Shown: positions 41,386 to 51,543 of the stretch, piece by piece
Layout of the letters: each line of letters begins with the position of its first letter
Position numbering within the stretch: position 1 is the stretch's first letter
Source of the DNA: Trichaptum fuscoviolaceum
Lineage: Eukaryota > Basidiomycota > Agaricomycetes > Hymenochaetales > Trichaptaceae
Direction: 5' to 3'
Assembly: GCA_910574455.1 (NCBI GenBank)
Contig: CAJSYZ010000001.1
Span: 5,421,518-5,485,517 of the forward strand
DNA: 64,000 bases
Notes under the pieces: model-generated
The model's database searches: none
Told to the model about the DNA's origin: nothing
Seen by the model: only the letters and a program-made list of their open reading frames with translations
Translations under genes and position numbers: made by a program

Positions 41386-41699
41386 GAAGTATTCGATAAA
41401 ATCCAAAGGAATGCAAAGCGATGGATGATAGCTTGAATGTACTTTGAATGCAACTGGATATGATGTAGATGATTAATGCAAACCATGTATCGGCTTCCCT
41501 CTAACTTCGGAAGGTTGTATGGCAATCTTACAGGACGGCGTGGAGTAGCTTGTTTACAAAACGATTGAGTGAAGTCACAGCATTGAAGCTCATCGAACAG
41601 TTTTTTAATCTGGATTCTGTAATGCTACATGTTCAGTTTTATATCTACAGAATCGTCGTCAAAGTCAAGATTATACAACCCATCGCGTACTAACTCATA

Positions 41700-42110
41700 T
41701 TAATCATGTCGGAAATGGCTTCTTCTATCTTTGAGACATGTTGCCTAGTAGTGTTTTGATTCGTAAGTATGACATGTTGTCTGCCGATATGCTAGGGAAA
41801 GTGAAGGCATCGACTATCAATCAAGAGATCTCAGGCGGCAAGTCTGTGAACCCGCGAGATATACGAGCGGAGGTAACAAATGACTTGATTCTTATACGCA
41901 TTGTGTGACGGCAAACGTGAGTTCCGTGAAAGCATGGTGCCAGTGATCGACTTTCAGTGGCGACAATAGTAGGGAGGGGCTGAAAATGTAGCGGAAGGGG
42001 TGGAGGTATGTTAGAGATCATGAAGAATTTGATAAGCGAAACTGGAGAAATCGACACTCCGCCGCGTTTCAGTTGAGAAGCAATCCCGTCCAGTAGGATC
42101 TCCGCGCGAT
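41700..42110 (+). pseudogene. Small-family class II remnant
   Basis: Diverged copy of 21781-22105 (shared CATGTTGCCTAGTAGTGTTTTG-like and GGCGACAATAGTA pieces). It retains GWRYVRDHEEFDKRN-like sequence with stops. Convergent with the F-box-like pseudogene at 42240. Confidence 0.5.
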
Positions 42111-42239
42111 AAGTTATGGAAGCTTGAGTACAATCTCGTAGTTCATAATGCCACACTTCAGACATACCGCTTCCGCTACAAGATGGCAGTTGGGATGTTG
42201 CAGTGATATGACACGTGAAATGCTCTTCATGATCGCTCG

Positions 42240-42840
42240 CATTTGCGCTGTCATATAGCACTCAGTTAATGAGCGTCGACGATTGTGAGTTCCTGGAGCG
42301 CGTACGGTCCATTTCGTGGCTTTGAGATGTTCCGCAGAACTGATATATGTAATAAGCACGCTCTCTGTGACTGAAAGTATAATGCGAAAGATGCATCTTC
42401 TAAAGCGGAAGTGGTGCTGAGTGACGCAGAGTGAGTGTGTCGAGGGGTACTCTTCCGGAATCCATACAGTTTTCTCTGCGTGTGCGAGAGACTGTGAGTG
42501 ATTACTCTTCACAGTCCTGAAAAGCTTATCACCTGCTTTCAGAAATCCAAGATGACCTTTTCGTAGAGAAGCGACTCGGCCCAGACTATATCGTCTTTCG
42601 ATATCATTGAGTGCATGTAAGCAGTCCTTTGTCGCTGTTGGTGCTCGTGTGCCTGTGGTGCAAGGGTCACAGACACTTCGAATGCCATCCAAAAGTTTTC
42701 AGGAGGATGTAAGTTCAGAGACAGAAGCATCGTGTCTATGGCCTTCAATCATAGAGGAGGTGACATGGTGGTGGTGGGAGTCAAGACAATGATTCGGTTA
42801 GCCGCTCGGGCCGGCGGCACGGGGTTGCTCGGATTGAAGC
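42240..42840 (-). pseudogene. F-box-like pseudogene
   Basis: Recognisable pieces in changing frames: QQRQRTAYMHSMISKDDIVWAE, ESLLYEKVIL and KTVWIPEEYPS, with extra stops and a lost C-terminus (ends near the RAPGTHNRR equivalent of VLQELTI). Divergent from the class I pseudogene at 43156. Confidence 0.7.
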
Positions 42841-43155
42841 GGCGATTACAGTCGGTACCAAGGTGCTTTTGTTTGGGAGACTTTCGCAAGCTGTCCGTGG
42901 AACAGGGGTCCAAGGTAAGAACCTATCACTGATTGGCGTCATAGTTATGGAAGGAAACCTGCACACGTAAATTCATGGGCCTTTGATAGTAGCACCATCC
43001 GCTATTTGACGTAAACTAATGGCGAGTTATTAAAGGACCACACAAGCGAACTGCGATTCTTCAGCTAGATATTAATCCATCGTAGTAGATCAAGCAACCA
43101 AGTAGGATTCTCATCAACTCTCTAGCTCACATCAGAATAACTGAAATTTATCAGC

Positions 43156-43587
43156 ATGACCAACAGCTATGGCATCAAGTTCGCATACTTGTATGGGCTG
43201 GCCAGCCCGGAAGGCCGAGGTCTATACCATAAGATCAGCAAGTATACATTCGCAACCAAAGCTCGTCCCAGAAGATTTCATAGAGTTCGGTATGGACCTC
43301 GAACTTCTGGAGAAGTTCTACCGGAGAATATAGGCCCAGTATGGATTTAAACACCTTGACTTCGAGGGCGTATGGGACCCGGACACCAAAGAACCTGTGC
43401 TCATCCTCGTCTTGGCCAGGGAACGTGCCCCGAGGAGATAAAGACAATCAAGCGCGCCATCGAAGTTTTTAAGGAGGAGTTGCAGTTAGAGGAGACAGAG
43501 ACGGAGAAGTGGTATGTCGAGGATAGCGATGATTGGGACTAGAGTCACTTTCCGGAGAGTTTCGATCCTCCGCCCCGTTTCACCTGA
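43156..43587 (+). pseudogene. Small-family class I pseudogene
   Basis: Starts MTNSYGIKFAYLYGLASPEG and stays readable to TFATK, then shifts frame. Later pieces: GFKHLDFEGVWDPDTKEPVL, LARERAP, EKWYVEDSDDWD-stop-SHFPESF, ending PPPRFT with TGA at 43585-43587. At least two frameshifts and an in-frame TAG. Confidence 0.8.
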
Positions 43588-43745
43588 GAAGTAATCAATG
43601 GAAGCCAAAGAAGCGCTGAGCAACGGATGGTAGCTTCAATCTCCCATCCAATACAGTTGAATCTGATGTAGATGAGTAACTATTCTTCTAACTTCGGGTC
43701 ATGTTACCTGTCTAGTACTACTGTCTGCCGTAATTCAGAATCAGA

Positions 43746-43778
43746 CACGTGTTAGTGAATTATGGTGCATATAAGAAG
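43746..43778 (+). promoter_or_regulatory. CACGTG + TATA module of the class II gene at 43924
   Basis: GTCTGCCGTAA, then CACGTG at 43746-43751 and TATAAGAAG at 43770-43778. Confidence 0.6.
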
Positions 43779-43923
43779 CGCACCTCAGTCCAGATTAAGA
43801 TCGGAAACAAAAACCCTCGGCTCATCGAGCGACTTCCGGCAAAGAGCTATAACGGTGTGGTTTTTGACTGCCTTGCACTAGTAGATATCTGATTGCAGCC
43901 TCTATCCAGCAAGTCAGCAAAAC

Positions 43924-44373
43924 ATGTTTTACGATCCAGGCGTTAAGGTCGATTATCTGTATGGCTTAGCCGGCCCAGACGACACAGATCTGTATGACAT
44001 GATCAAACAGTATGTTATTGACAAGGGGCTAGTCGATGGAATCAAGAAATTTGAAGACCTCATTGACCTCCGGGTTCTGGATGCGTTCTACAGGAAAATA
44101 GAGAAGCTGTCGGGGTTTCCAGCTGGGATACTCCGCCTCCAGATAGTTTGGGACCCGGACTCGAAAAAGCAGGTGTACCTCATTGTCTTTGCCAGAGATA
44201 GGGCACCGGAGGACGAGGCGCTGATCGACAAGATGAAGCTTGCCTTTCAGGCAATTAGGAAGGAGTTGCAGATAGAGGGGAAAGAGAAGTGGTATATTGG
44301 GGAGAATGAGCAGTTTGATGAAGAGAGCTTTCCTGAAACAGGGAAATTCAAGACACCGCCGTGTTTCACCTAA
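43924..44373 (+). CDS. Small-family class II protein, 149 aa
   Basis: Starts MFYDPGVKVDYLYGLAGPDD, then DLYDMIKQYVIDKGLVDG, LDAFYRKIEKLSGFPAG, IVWDPDSKKQVYLIVFARDR, APEDEALIDKMK, EKWYIGENEQFDEESFPETG, ending TPPCFT. Class II differs from class I by GFPA instead of GFKHL and by the SFPETGxFxTPPCFT ending. About 92 percent identical to the gene at 55926 by eye. No known domain. Confidence 0.85.
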   Translation: MFYDPGVKVDYLYGLAGPDDTDLYDMIKQYVIDKGLVDGIKKFEDLIDLRVLDAFYRKIEKLSGFPAGILRLQIVWDPDSKKQVYLIVFARDRAPEDEALIDKMKLAFQAIRKELQIEGKEKWYIGENEQFDEESFPETGKFKTPPCFT

Positions 44374-44625
44374 GAGGAAGTCGTGTAAAGTGAGGAAAAT
44401 GTTTAATAGGAGCTCCGAGGAACGAACAGTAGCTTGAATGTACTTCGAATACAAGTTGAATAGGATGTAGAAGATGGATGCAAGTACCGTATTGCGCAGA
44501 AGCTCGTAAGTTCGCGACAGATAAACTGCAATTACCACCGCATCCAAATGTGTTCTCTTCGTACTGTCTTGAAGACTATTGTTTTGCGTTGTCTTGCAGT
44601 AACTTGATAATAATGTGAAAACCGC

Positions 44626-44648
44626 CACGTGTCTTGACGTGTAAGAAG
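44626..44648 (+). promoter_or_regulatory. CACGTG + TATA-like module of the class I gene at 44805
   Basis: CACGTG at 44626-44631 in CCGCCACGTGTCTTGACG, then TGTAAGAAG (variant box) at 44640-44648. Confidence 0.5.
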
Positions 44649-44804
44649 CACATCCGATCTGCACAAAAACCCTGTATCCTTCAACTTGAAGTCAATACCA
44701 CCATTTTCAAAGAAAAGATCTCAGTAACAGTGAGAATCTCTTCATTCTGATATTTGAAGCCTGAGATAACTGACAGCCGAACTCTCGAATTTCTCATATT
44801 CGGC

Positions 44805-45248
44805 ATGTCAAACACATTGGTAAATGGCATCAAGATTGCGTACCTGTATGGCATATCAGCTGGCCCAGAAGAACCGGATCTGCATGACAAAATCGCCGCA
44901 TACGCATTTGCGAACAAGCTCGTCCCAGAAGATTACGTGGTTGGCGAAGTGGACTTCTACCTCCTCAGAAAGTTCTTCCGGAAGATCGAAGAAATGACTG
45001 GGTTCAAACACCTCGACCACGAAGGCGCGTGGGACCCGGACACCGGGGAGGAGGAGGTCATCCTTGTCTTTTCCCGGGAGCGTGCACCAACGGACAAGGG
45101 GGAAATCGAGAAGCTTAAGCGTGCCCTGGAGGTAGTGAAGCGGGCGTTGGAGTTGGAGACGATGGAGAAATGGTATGTCAAAGACAACGACGATTTGGAT
45201 GATGGTACTGTTCCAGAGAATCTCAATTCTCCACCCCGTTTCACTTGA
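44805..45248 (+). CDS. Small-family class I protein, 147 aa
   Basis: Starts MSNTLVNGIKIAYLYGI; the longer open frame upstream lacks an ATG. Carries PEEPDLHDKIAAYAFANKLV, FFRKIEEMTGFKHLDHEGAW, VILVFSRERAPTDKGEIE, MEKWYVKDNDDLDDGTVPEN and PPRFT. It is followed by TMA22 in convergent orientation. Confidence 0.85.
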   Translation: MSNTLVNGIKIAYLYGISAGPEEPDLHDKIAAYAFANKLVPEDYVVGEVDFYLLRKFFRKIEEMTGFKHLDHEGAWDPDTGEEEVILVFSRERAPTDKGEIEKLKRALEVVKRALELETMEKWYVKDNDDLDDGTVPENLNSPPRFT

Positions 45249-45553
45249 GAAGATGAAGTCTGAAGGAGGCGAAGGCGACAGATGATAGCTTGCATGCACT
45301 TAGAATACAACTGAATATGATGTAGATGATTAAAGCAAACCACGTATCGGGTTCCCGTACCTTCGGAGGATTGTATAGCAATCTTACAGGTCGGAGTAGA
45401 GTGGCTTGATTACAGTGAAGTCACAGCGTTGCAGCTTTGTACTCTGTATTATTACATGTTCAGTTTCATATTCACGGCATCGTCGTCAAAGTCAAGATTA
45501 TACATCCCATCGCGTACCAACTCTCCTTGGACGCATAGTTCGCCGCTCACCAC

Positions 45554-46466
45554 TCACTCCCCGCCCTTCTTCTTCTTCTCCTCCACGAGCTCGACATTAT
45601 CTGCAGGGACGTCCTTGAGTATGGGTACAGTCCCGCTCTCGATCATGTCGAGGATCTCGTCTGAGACGTCGCCCTGGACGACGATCTCGTCCAGCCCCTG
45701 CGCGTTCTTTGTGACGCTCGCGCCGGTTGCGAAGCGCGTGGCAAAGAGCTTTGCACATCGCTTGAGGTCGACGCCGAAGGACTCGAGCCCATGCACGGCC
45801 GTGACGTGCTTACGCTTGTTGCGCTCGATGCGCTTGATGGTTACTTGCGATTCCTGCGCGTGAAGAGATGCGATATGGATTTAGTGTTAGCGAGTGGGTT
45901 AAGGAAGAGGAGACGCACAAGTTTCTTCTTCAGTTCTGCATCTGCCTTGCGTGCGGCCTTCACCTCCTTCTTCGCTACATCCTCCTCGAGTTTACTCTGC
46001 GCTTCGAGTGATAGCGTGCCGATCTTCTCCTGTAGCGCCTCTGTAGTCACATCCCGTTGCGTGCCATCGGATACCATACCATTGCATTACACAACGAAAA
46101 TCCATTCCAAGAAGCGCACCAGCATCAGCAACTCTGACTTGTAGTAAAGAGTAAAGAGAAAGGAAGACGCACGCTCGCTGTAAAAACGCTCAAACAAGTC
46201 CGGGTGCGCCTTCTGAAGCCAGTCCTTGCACTTCGTGATGCTTGCACCGAACTCGCAGTACTCGGGCGGCAACGAACAGACTACACTAGCCGGTCAACCA
46301 TAGTCACAGTGACAGTCGCGGACAGAGATAGAGGCCGATTTAGACTTTCATAGCATGCATAAGAAGGAGGCTTGAACTCACCTCCACAGTAAAGGACTTC
46401 TACGGGCTTGAGCGGCCCTGGGCCGTCGGCAGCTGGTGTAGATGAGGAGGGCTCGTCTGACATCAT
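45554..46466 (-). CDS. TMA22: Density-regulated protein homologue, ribosome-associated translation factor
   Basis: Tma22/DENR, partner of Tma20/MCT-1 in recycling 40S subunits and in reinitiation. Exons 46382-46466, 46173-46280, 45919-46040 and 45554-45853 give about 204 aa (yeast 198). N-terminal metal-binding module YCGVCSLPPEYCEFG, then a coiled linker (LSLEAQSKLEEDVAKKEVKA), then the SUI1 domain (VTIKRIERNKRKHVTAVHGL, FGVDLKRCAKLFATRFATGA, GLDEIVVQGDVSDEILDMI). Two ATGs are in tandem at the start. The 132-nt third intron is chosen because it alone keeps phase; shorter options hit a stop. Highly similar 3' sequence is repeated at 54236. Confidence 0.9.
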
Positions 46467-46700
46467 GAACTAATCGTCGTCGTCGTCGTTGTTGTTGAGG
46501 AGAAAGAGTGACTGCACACTCGGACACGACGTCGACATCGATGGACTGCCAGTGCCAGTGCACGTGACTGTCATTAAGCAAAAAATTGACACGATTTTTC
46601 AGGACTCTTTCTTCTTACCATCAACAGCCTTCAATGTTCAAGTTAGCCGTCTGGAGTCTGCACAAATACCTTCCTTTGAAACAATCGATTAATTTCTTCA
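46467..46700. promoter_or_regulatory. TMA22 upstream region, one of three related copies
   Basis: Contains a GTC/GTT triplet run, GAGAAAGAGTGA, CACGTGAC near 46561, TTGACACGATTTTTC, and CAGCCTTCA-TGTTCAAG. The same series occurs at 51290-51490 upstream of MSM1, with the same order and spacing. Read together they look like one ancestral divergent promoter. Confidence 0.65.
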
Positions 46701-47312
46701 CCTGCTCAAACAATAAAAAACCAACACCCTTCATATTGTTGTCAAGCCAGACTCCGCATTTCTCAACTCCTGCGCACGTTCCAAAGATACTACATCGTCC
46801 AACCAACCTGGATAACTGATTCAGTCATTTAGAAGATACTCGACCTCCCACATCTTGAAAAGGGCACATAATCAACTCTCAACTCGACATACCAATCAAA
46901 GAAGATCGGAATACCTCCGGGCGCTCAGACTCTCGAGTGACTCCCTTCTTTCTCTTCACAATCCGTCAGCAGCCCGATGCCACCCGCTCGCTTCCTGGCG
47001 CGGACGAAGTTCGGTCTCGTGTCCCCGGGCCCACGGTCATCCATTTGGGTTCATACCAGGAATCGCACAGCATCATTTGTACCGCTCCGCCCGGTCTCTA
47101 GTCAAACAGGTGTTGCTCGGAAGGTCAAAATCGGGAGCGTCTGGTGACTAGTCTCTCTGCGAGCTCACCACCTTCTGCGCGATGCGATGATTGCGTCAGT
47201 TGCCTACATCGCATTCAACGCGTATTTAAAAGTACATTCAGATCACCGTTCATTCATCGGAGCTTCTAATGAAGGAATTTCCCACTTGACATGTCTCCCT
47301 TAGGAGTCCCTC
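46701..47312. other. Intergenic, nothing recognised
   Basis: Between the TMA22 upstream region and the class II gene at 47313. No coding-like frame with family features. Confidence 0.4.
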
Positions 47313-47765
47313 TCATGTGAAGCACGGCGAAGTATCGAATTCCCCAGTCTCAGGAAAGCTCACTTCATCAAATTCCTCATGGTCGCCAACATACCACTTC
47401 ACATCCTCCTCTATCTTCAACTCCTCTTTAATATGTTCAATCGCGCGTTTCATCTTGTCGATTAGCTCCTGGTCCTCCGGTGCCTTATCTCTAGCCAAGA
47501 CGACGACGCACGCATGCTTCTTCGAATCCGGATCCCACACCGCCTCCATGTCAAGTTTGCGTGCGGGAAAGCCTGACAGGGTCTCTATCTTCCTGAAAAA
47601 CGCGGACCAAAACCGATAGTCGTAATGTGCCTCGATCTTGATTCCGTCATTCAGGCCCTTGTCGATTACATAGTCTCTGATCACTTCGTACAGATCTGCG
47701 CTGTCAAGTCTCGGGTCGGTCAGCCCGAAGATAGAGTCGACCTTGACGTTTGGGTCGTAAAACAT
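47313..47765 (-). CDS. Small-family class II protein, 150 aa
   Basis: MFYDPNVKVDSIFGLTDPRL, then ADLYEVIRDYVIDKGLNDGI, FFRKIETLSGFPARKLDMEA, VWDPDSKKHACVVVLARDKA, APEDQELIDKMK, VKWYVGDHEEFDEVSFPETG, ending TSPCFT (S in place of P). Most diverged of the intact class II copies here. Confidence 0.85.
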   Translation of the reverse strand: MFYDPNVKVDSIFGLTDPRLDSADLYEVIRDYVIDKGLNDGIKIEAHYDYRFWSAFFRKIETLSGFPARKLDMEAVWDPDSKKHACVVVLARDKAPEDQELIDKMKRAIEHIKEELKIEEDVKWYVGDHEEFDEVSFPETGEFDTSPCFT

Positions 47766-47892
47766 ACTAAGCTGGCTTGTTCGAAAACTGACATTAGCTA
47801 TGTAAGTGCTGGATAGGAAATAATCTGACCGATATGGTTGTCTTCTAGTATTCGTTTGATGGATGGGGACTGAACCTGGACTTGAAAGTGCG

Positions 47893-47921
47893 CTTCTTAT
47901 ACATTAGTTCCAATAAACGTG
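47893..47921 (-). promoter_or_regulatory. CACGTT + TATA module of the class II gene at 47313
   Basis: On the minus strand: GCCACGTT (47916-47921 core) then TATAAGAAG (47893-47901), with GTCTGCCGTAA further upstream. The E-box has the last base changed to T. Confidence 0.55.
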
Positions 47922-48024
47922 GCTGATTGATTACACTAAGTTACGGCAGACATTACCTCTACTAGCGCTGGTTACATGCCCCGAAGGAAGAAGAAGCCAA
48001 TTTTAACGATTTTAACATGATATA

Positions 48025-48855
48025 TAGTCTCGTTACCAGACCAGGCTACTTTCCGGTTTGTCTGCCTGTGGCAGACACGGCGCAGCCGGTCTGGTTTCCG
48101 AGCGCTAAATTTAGCTGAAGATGCAGGGAGTTTGAAATAAATACAAATGTAGTAGTGGTTCCGTAGATACAATCTTGTAATCAGGGACTAAAAGTTTAAT
48201 TTTATTTACGGAACATTGCCGTCACGATATGTCACATAGATGCGTGCGTAGCCACTGAACACTCCGACGGCGCTTCAAGAGCGCTTCGACAACGCTTGCT
48301 TCTCTCACATCGACTCCTCACTGTCGAAAATGTACCCAATGCAACAACAACAACAACAACAACAACAGCAACAGATATCACTCTTAGGATATTGATTTCA
48401 AACGGAAGAGTTGCAGAAGCACCTATTAGTGGACTGCAATAGGTCAAAGGCCCTACCTTTTACAAGGCTCGCATACAAGGTGCCTATGGTCTCCTTCGCT
48501 CTCCGCCAATGAATAAGTCTATCATCGACTTTATACTTCATATTCTGTCTAAAGACTCCGACTACGCAGTCACTAGGACAAGCTTCATGAAGAGTTCTAT
48601 GAATATCGCCGCTCTGCTTATATGACCCTGACTCTGACGTGTTTATGGCTTACAAAACTATGAATTAACGAAAAAATTCTAAAATTAACCTACTATTAAA
48701 TGAGCGAGACCTATGATATCACTGCCTTATGTGGGTTTATTTCAAACTCCCTGCATCATCAGCTAATTTTAGAGGCTCGGATACCAGGCCGGCTACGCCG
48801 AGTCTGCCACAGCAGACATATACAAAAAAAGTAGCCTGGCCTGGTCACGAGGCTA
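48025..48855. mobile_element. Non-autonomous DNA transposon, 831 bp
   Basis: Inverted repeats of about 115 bp (48025-48142 and 48738-48855), roughly 85 percent alike by eye, start TAGTCTCGTTACCAG and TAGCCTCGTGACCAG. A 9-bp target duplication CATGATATA is present at 48016-48024 and 48856-48864. No coding frame inside; a (CAA)n run lies near 48340-48375. The 9-bp duplication and AGTCTC start resemble the RecQ/DUF6589 transposon. Confidence 0.85.
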
Positions 48856-48923
48856 CATGATATACTAATCCGAGTCACCTAAACCAGATTCATTTGCATT
48901 GAAAATACGTTCAAGCTATCTTC

Positions 48924-49403
48924 TCAAGTGAAACGGGGCGGGGGCTCGAGATTATCTGGAACAGTACCATCATCCAAGTCGTCGTTGTCCTCGATGTACC
49001 ACTTCTCTGTTCCCTCCAAACCCAGAACCCGCTTCACAACCTCCACAGCACGCTTAATCTTCTCGATCTCCCCCTCGTCCATCGGCGCACGCTCCCTCGC
49101 AAAGACAAGGATGACTGCAGACTCCTTGGTGTCCGGGTCCCATGCGCCATCAAAGTCGAGGTGTTTGAAGCCGCTCATTTCTTCGATTTTCCGGAAGAAC
49201 TTTCGGAGGAGGGTGAAGTTCAAATGTCTGCCGACGGAATCCTCCGAGGCGAGATTGTTCTCAAATGCGTATTCTCTGATTTTCTCATACAGATTCGGTT
49301 CTTCCGGGCCGGCTACTATGCCATACAGGTATACGATCTTGATGCCATTTACCAGTGTGTATGACATGTTTGTTGAATCTGAGAAATTGGAGAGCTCGAC
49401 CAT
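48924..49403 (-). CDS. Small-family class I protein, 159 aa
   Basis: MVELSNFSDSTNMSYTLVNG; the second Met aligns with the start of paralogues. Then YLYGIVAGPEEPNLYEKI, FFRKIEEMSGFKHLDFDGAW, VILVFARERAPMDEGEIEK, TEKWYIEDNDDLDDGTVPDN, PPPRFT. Closest to the copy at 44805 (shares DDLDDGTVP). Confidence 0.85.
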   Translation of the reverse strand: MVELSNFSDSTNMSYTLVNGIKIVYLYGIVAGPEEPNLYEKIREYAFENNLASEDSVGRHLNFTLLRKFFRKIEEMSGFKHLDFDGAWDPDTKESAVILVFARERAPMDEGEIEKIKRAVEVVKRVLGLEGTEKWYIEDNDDLDDGTVPDNLEPPPRFT

Positions 49404-49508
49404 CAGTCACCTTAGGCTGCTGATATTAGAACGATGATATTCTTACTGATTAAGACGAAAGGTAAGGAGTCTTTGCTGATCTCCGTTTCAATCCAACTGT
49501 GGATGCAT

Positions 49509-49545
49509 TTTGTATACCCATCAGGATTGCACTTGGGGACACGTG
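49509..49545 (-). promoter_or_regulatory. CACGTG + TATA-like module of the class I gene at 48924
   Basis: CACGTG at 49540-49545; GTATACAAA (minus strand) near 49509-49517. Confidence 0.5.
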
Positions 49546-49769
49546 CCAGAGGTGCATTTCGGCTTTACGTTTAGTAAGTTCAAGTTACTGCCGCAAGACA
49601 GCGCATTTAGGCGCGGTGGTAACCGCAAACTTACCATCTTCTGTTCTATCCGGTGTTTACATCGGTCATCTGCATCGCATTCAACTTGTACTCAAAAGCA
49701 TTCAAGCTATTATTCATTTCTCGAAGCTCCTACTAGTAGTATTCCCAACACAGCATACATTACTATCTC

Positions 49770-50222
49770 TCAAGTAAAACATGGTGGAGTGTTGAAGTCT
49801 CCGGTTTCTGGAAAGCTCAACTCATCATATTCCTCGTTCTCGCCAATATACCACTTCGCCTTCCCCTCGATATTCAGCTCTTTCTTAATAGCCGCAATAG
49901 CGAGCTTCATCTTGTCGATTAACGCCTTGTCCTCCGGTGCCTTATCTCTGGCAAAGACGACGACGCACCCGTTCTTCTTCGACTCCGGGTCCCACACGCA
50001 CTCCACGTCGAATAGTATAGCTGGAAAGCCCGACAGCTTCTCTATAGTCTTGTAAAATGCCTCCAAGATCCGATGGTCAACATCGGCCTCCATCTCGATT
50101 CCTTTGGCTAGCCCCTTGTCGATTACATATTGTCTGATTAGTTTATACAGATCCTCGCCTTCCAGGTTTGGGTCGGTAAGGCCGTAGATATATTCGTCGT
50201 CAACGCCTGGATTGTAAACCAT
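49770..50222 (-). CDS. Small-family class II protein, 150 aa
   Basis: MVYNPGVDDEYIYGLTDPNL, then EDLYKLIRQYVIDKGLAKGI, ILEAFYKTIEKLSGFPA, VWDPESKKNGCVVVFARDKA, APEDKALIDKMK, AKWYIGENEEYDELSFPETG, ending TPPCFT. Intact. Confidence 0.85.
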   Translation of the reverse strand: MVYNPGVDDEYIYGLTDPNLEGEDLYKLIRQYVIDKGLAKGIEMEADVDHRILEAFYKTIEKLSGFPAILFDVECVWDPESKKNGCVVVFARDKAPEDKALIDKMKLAIAAIKKELNIEGKAKWYIGENEEYDELSFPETGDFNTPPCFT

Positions 50223-50355
50223 GTTAAGCTGGCTTGATGGATAGACTGAAGTTAGCTATTTTCAATACTAGATTGGTAGTATTCTGACCGAAATTATTGT
50301 TTCTTAGTAACCGTTTGATGGGTAGTGACCTTAACCTGGAGTGTAACATGATGCG

Positions 50356-50391
50356 TTTCTTATACACCACTTTTACTACTAGTTAAACGTG
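50356..50391 (-). promoter_or_regulatory. CACGTT + TATA module of the class II gene at 49770
   Basis: Minus strand GGCACGTT (core 50386-50391), then TATAAGAAA (50356-50364). Confidence 0.5.
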
Positions 50392-50593
50392 CCAGTGGTT
50401 GATTGAATTACGGCTCTGGCAGACATTACCTCTACTAGGAGGCTTGCTACATGCTGCGAAGGAAGAAAAAACCCAACCTTGATGTCAGCATTAATCATGT
50501 ACATTATAAATAACTTAGTTCCAAAGTACATTCAAGATGCAATTCATTCTCGGAGCTCCTGTTATTCCATGCTCAGACAACATGACCCCCCTT

Positions 50594-51082
50594 TCAAGTG
50601 AAACGAGGCGGGGGATCGAGTTTCTTTGGAAGAGTACTTCGATCAAAATGGTCGCTGTCCTCGACGTACCACTTCTCCGTCTCCTCTAACTCCAACTCCC
50701 TCTTGATAGCCTCTACGGCACGCTTGATCTTCTCGATCTCCTCCTCGTCCGTTTGCGCACGCCTTCTAGCCAAGACAAGGATGGCCTCATCCTCCCTGGT
50801 CTCCGGGTCCCACGCGCCCTCGTAGTCGAGGTGTTTGAACCCGGTTAGTTCTTCAATCTTCCGGAAGAACTGCCTGAGGAGGTAGAAACTCGGTTCCCTG
50901 CCTACAGAATCCTCCGGGACGAGCTTGTGCGCAAATACGTATGCGTGAATTCTCTGATACAGATCTGGTTCCTCCTCTGGGCCGGCTATGCCATACAGGA
51001 ATGCAACCTTGATACCATTTGCCAGTGTGTTTGGTTCGGACATGTTGAATCTGGGAAATTGGAAAGTTCGAATTTCGACCAT
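50594..51082 (-). CDS. Small-family class I protein, 162 aa
   Basis: MVEIRTFQFPRFNMSEPNTL, then GIKVAFLYGIAGPEEEPDLY, FFRKIEELTGFKHLDYEGAW, AILVLARRRAQTDEEEIEK, TEKWYVEDSDHFDRSTLPKK, PPPRFT. Intact; upstream genes on the same strand end here and MSM1 begins in the opposite direction. Confidence 0.85.
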   Translation of the reverse strand: MVEIRTFQFPRFNMSEPNTLANGIKVAFLYGIAGPEEEPDLYQRIHAYVFAHKLVPEDSVGREPSFYLLRQFFRKIEELTGFKHLDYEGAWDPETREDEAILVLARRRAQTDEEEIEKIKRAVEAIKRELELEETEKWYVEDSDHFDRSTLPKKLDPPPRFT

Positions 51083-51224
51083 TAGTTATCTCAGGCTGCA
51101 AATGTGGGAATGATACGATTCTTACTGTTACTGAAATGCGTCCTTAGAAAGTGGCGGTATTGGCTTCAAGCTGAAGGGTAAGAGGTCTTGTGCTGATTTG
51201 TGTTTCGCCTGAACTGGGTACGTG

Positions 51225-51252
51225 CCTCTTATACACAACTTGAAGACACGTG
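51225..51252 (-). promoter_or_regulatory. CACGTG + TATA module of the class I gene at 50594
   Basis: Minus strand CCGCCACGTGTCTTCAAG (core 51247-51252), then TATAAGAGG (51225-51233). Nearly identical to the module at 40721. Confidence 0.6.
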
Positions 51253-51269
51253 GCGGATTTCAGCTTACG

Positions 51270-51543
51270 CTACGTCTGACATGGTGAGGTGGCCGGCCTC
51301 GTCGTCGTCGTCGTCGTCGTCGTGGAGAAAGAGTGAGGGCGGACTGTCGAAGAGCTTGAACTCAAACTGCACTGGCACGTGATCACTACTTCAAGTTCAA
51401 TTTGACACGATTTTCTAGCGCGTCTGAACTCGCGACTCTTTTTTTCTTGACATCTTGACATCACCAGCCTTCAGTCTTCAAGATTGACTTACCTCTCCCT
51501 ATGAGACTCAACTAAGTCGAAACCCTTCCAGATAATTATCTGC
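51270..51543. promoter_or_regulatory. MSM1 upstream region with a vestigial TMA22 start
   Basis: Minus strand around 51276-51285 reads ATGTCAGACG, the first codons of TMA22, but no TMA22 follows. The rest matches the TMA22 upstream region (GTC run, GAGAAAGAGTGA, CACGTGATC near 51373, TTGACACGATTTTC, CAGCCTTCA, CTTCAAG). MSM1 therefore keeps the promoter of a once-divergent pair. Confidence 0.65.

Noticed and set aside
45429..45863. 144-aa Ser-rich plus-strand frame over TMA22
   Set aside because: Antisense shadow of the SUI1-encoding exon of TMA22.
48340..48375. (CAA)n run as a coding poly-Gln tract or CRISPR-like repeat
   Set aside because: Simple microsatellite inside a transposon without an open frame; no spacer-repeat structure. 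CRISPR arrays are not expected in a fungus and none is seen.
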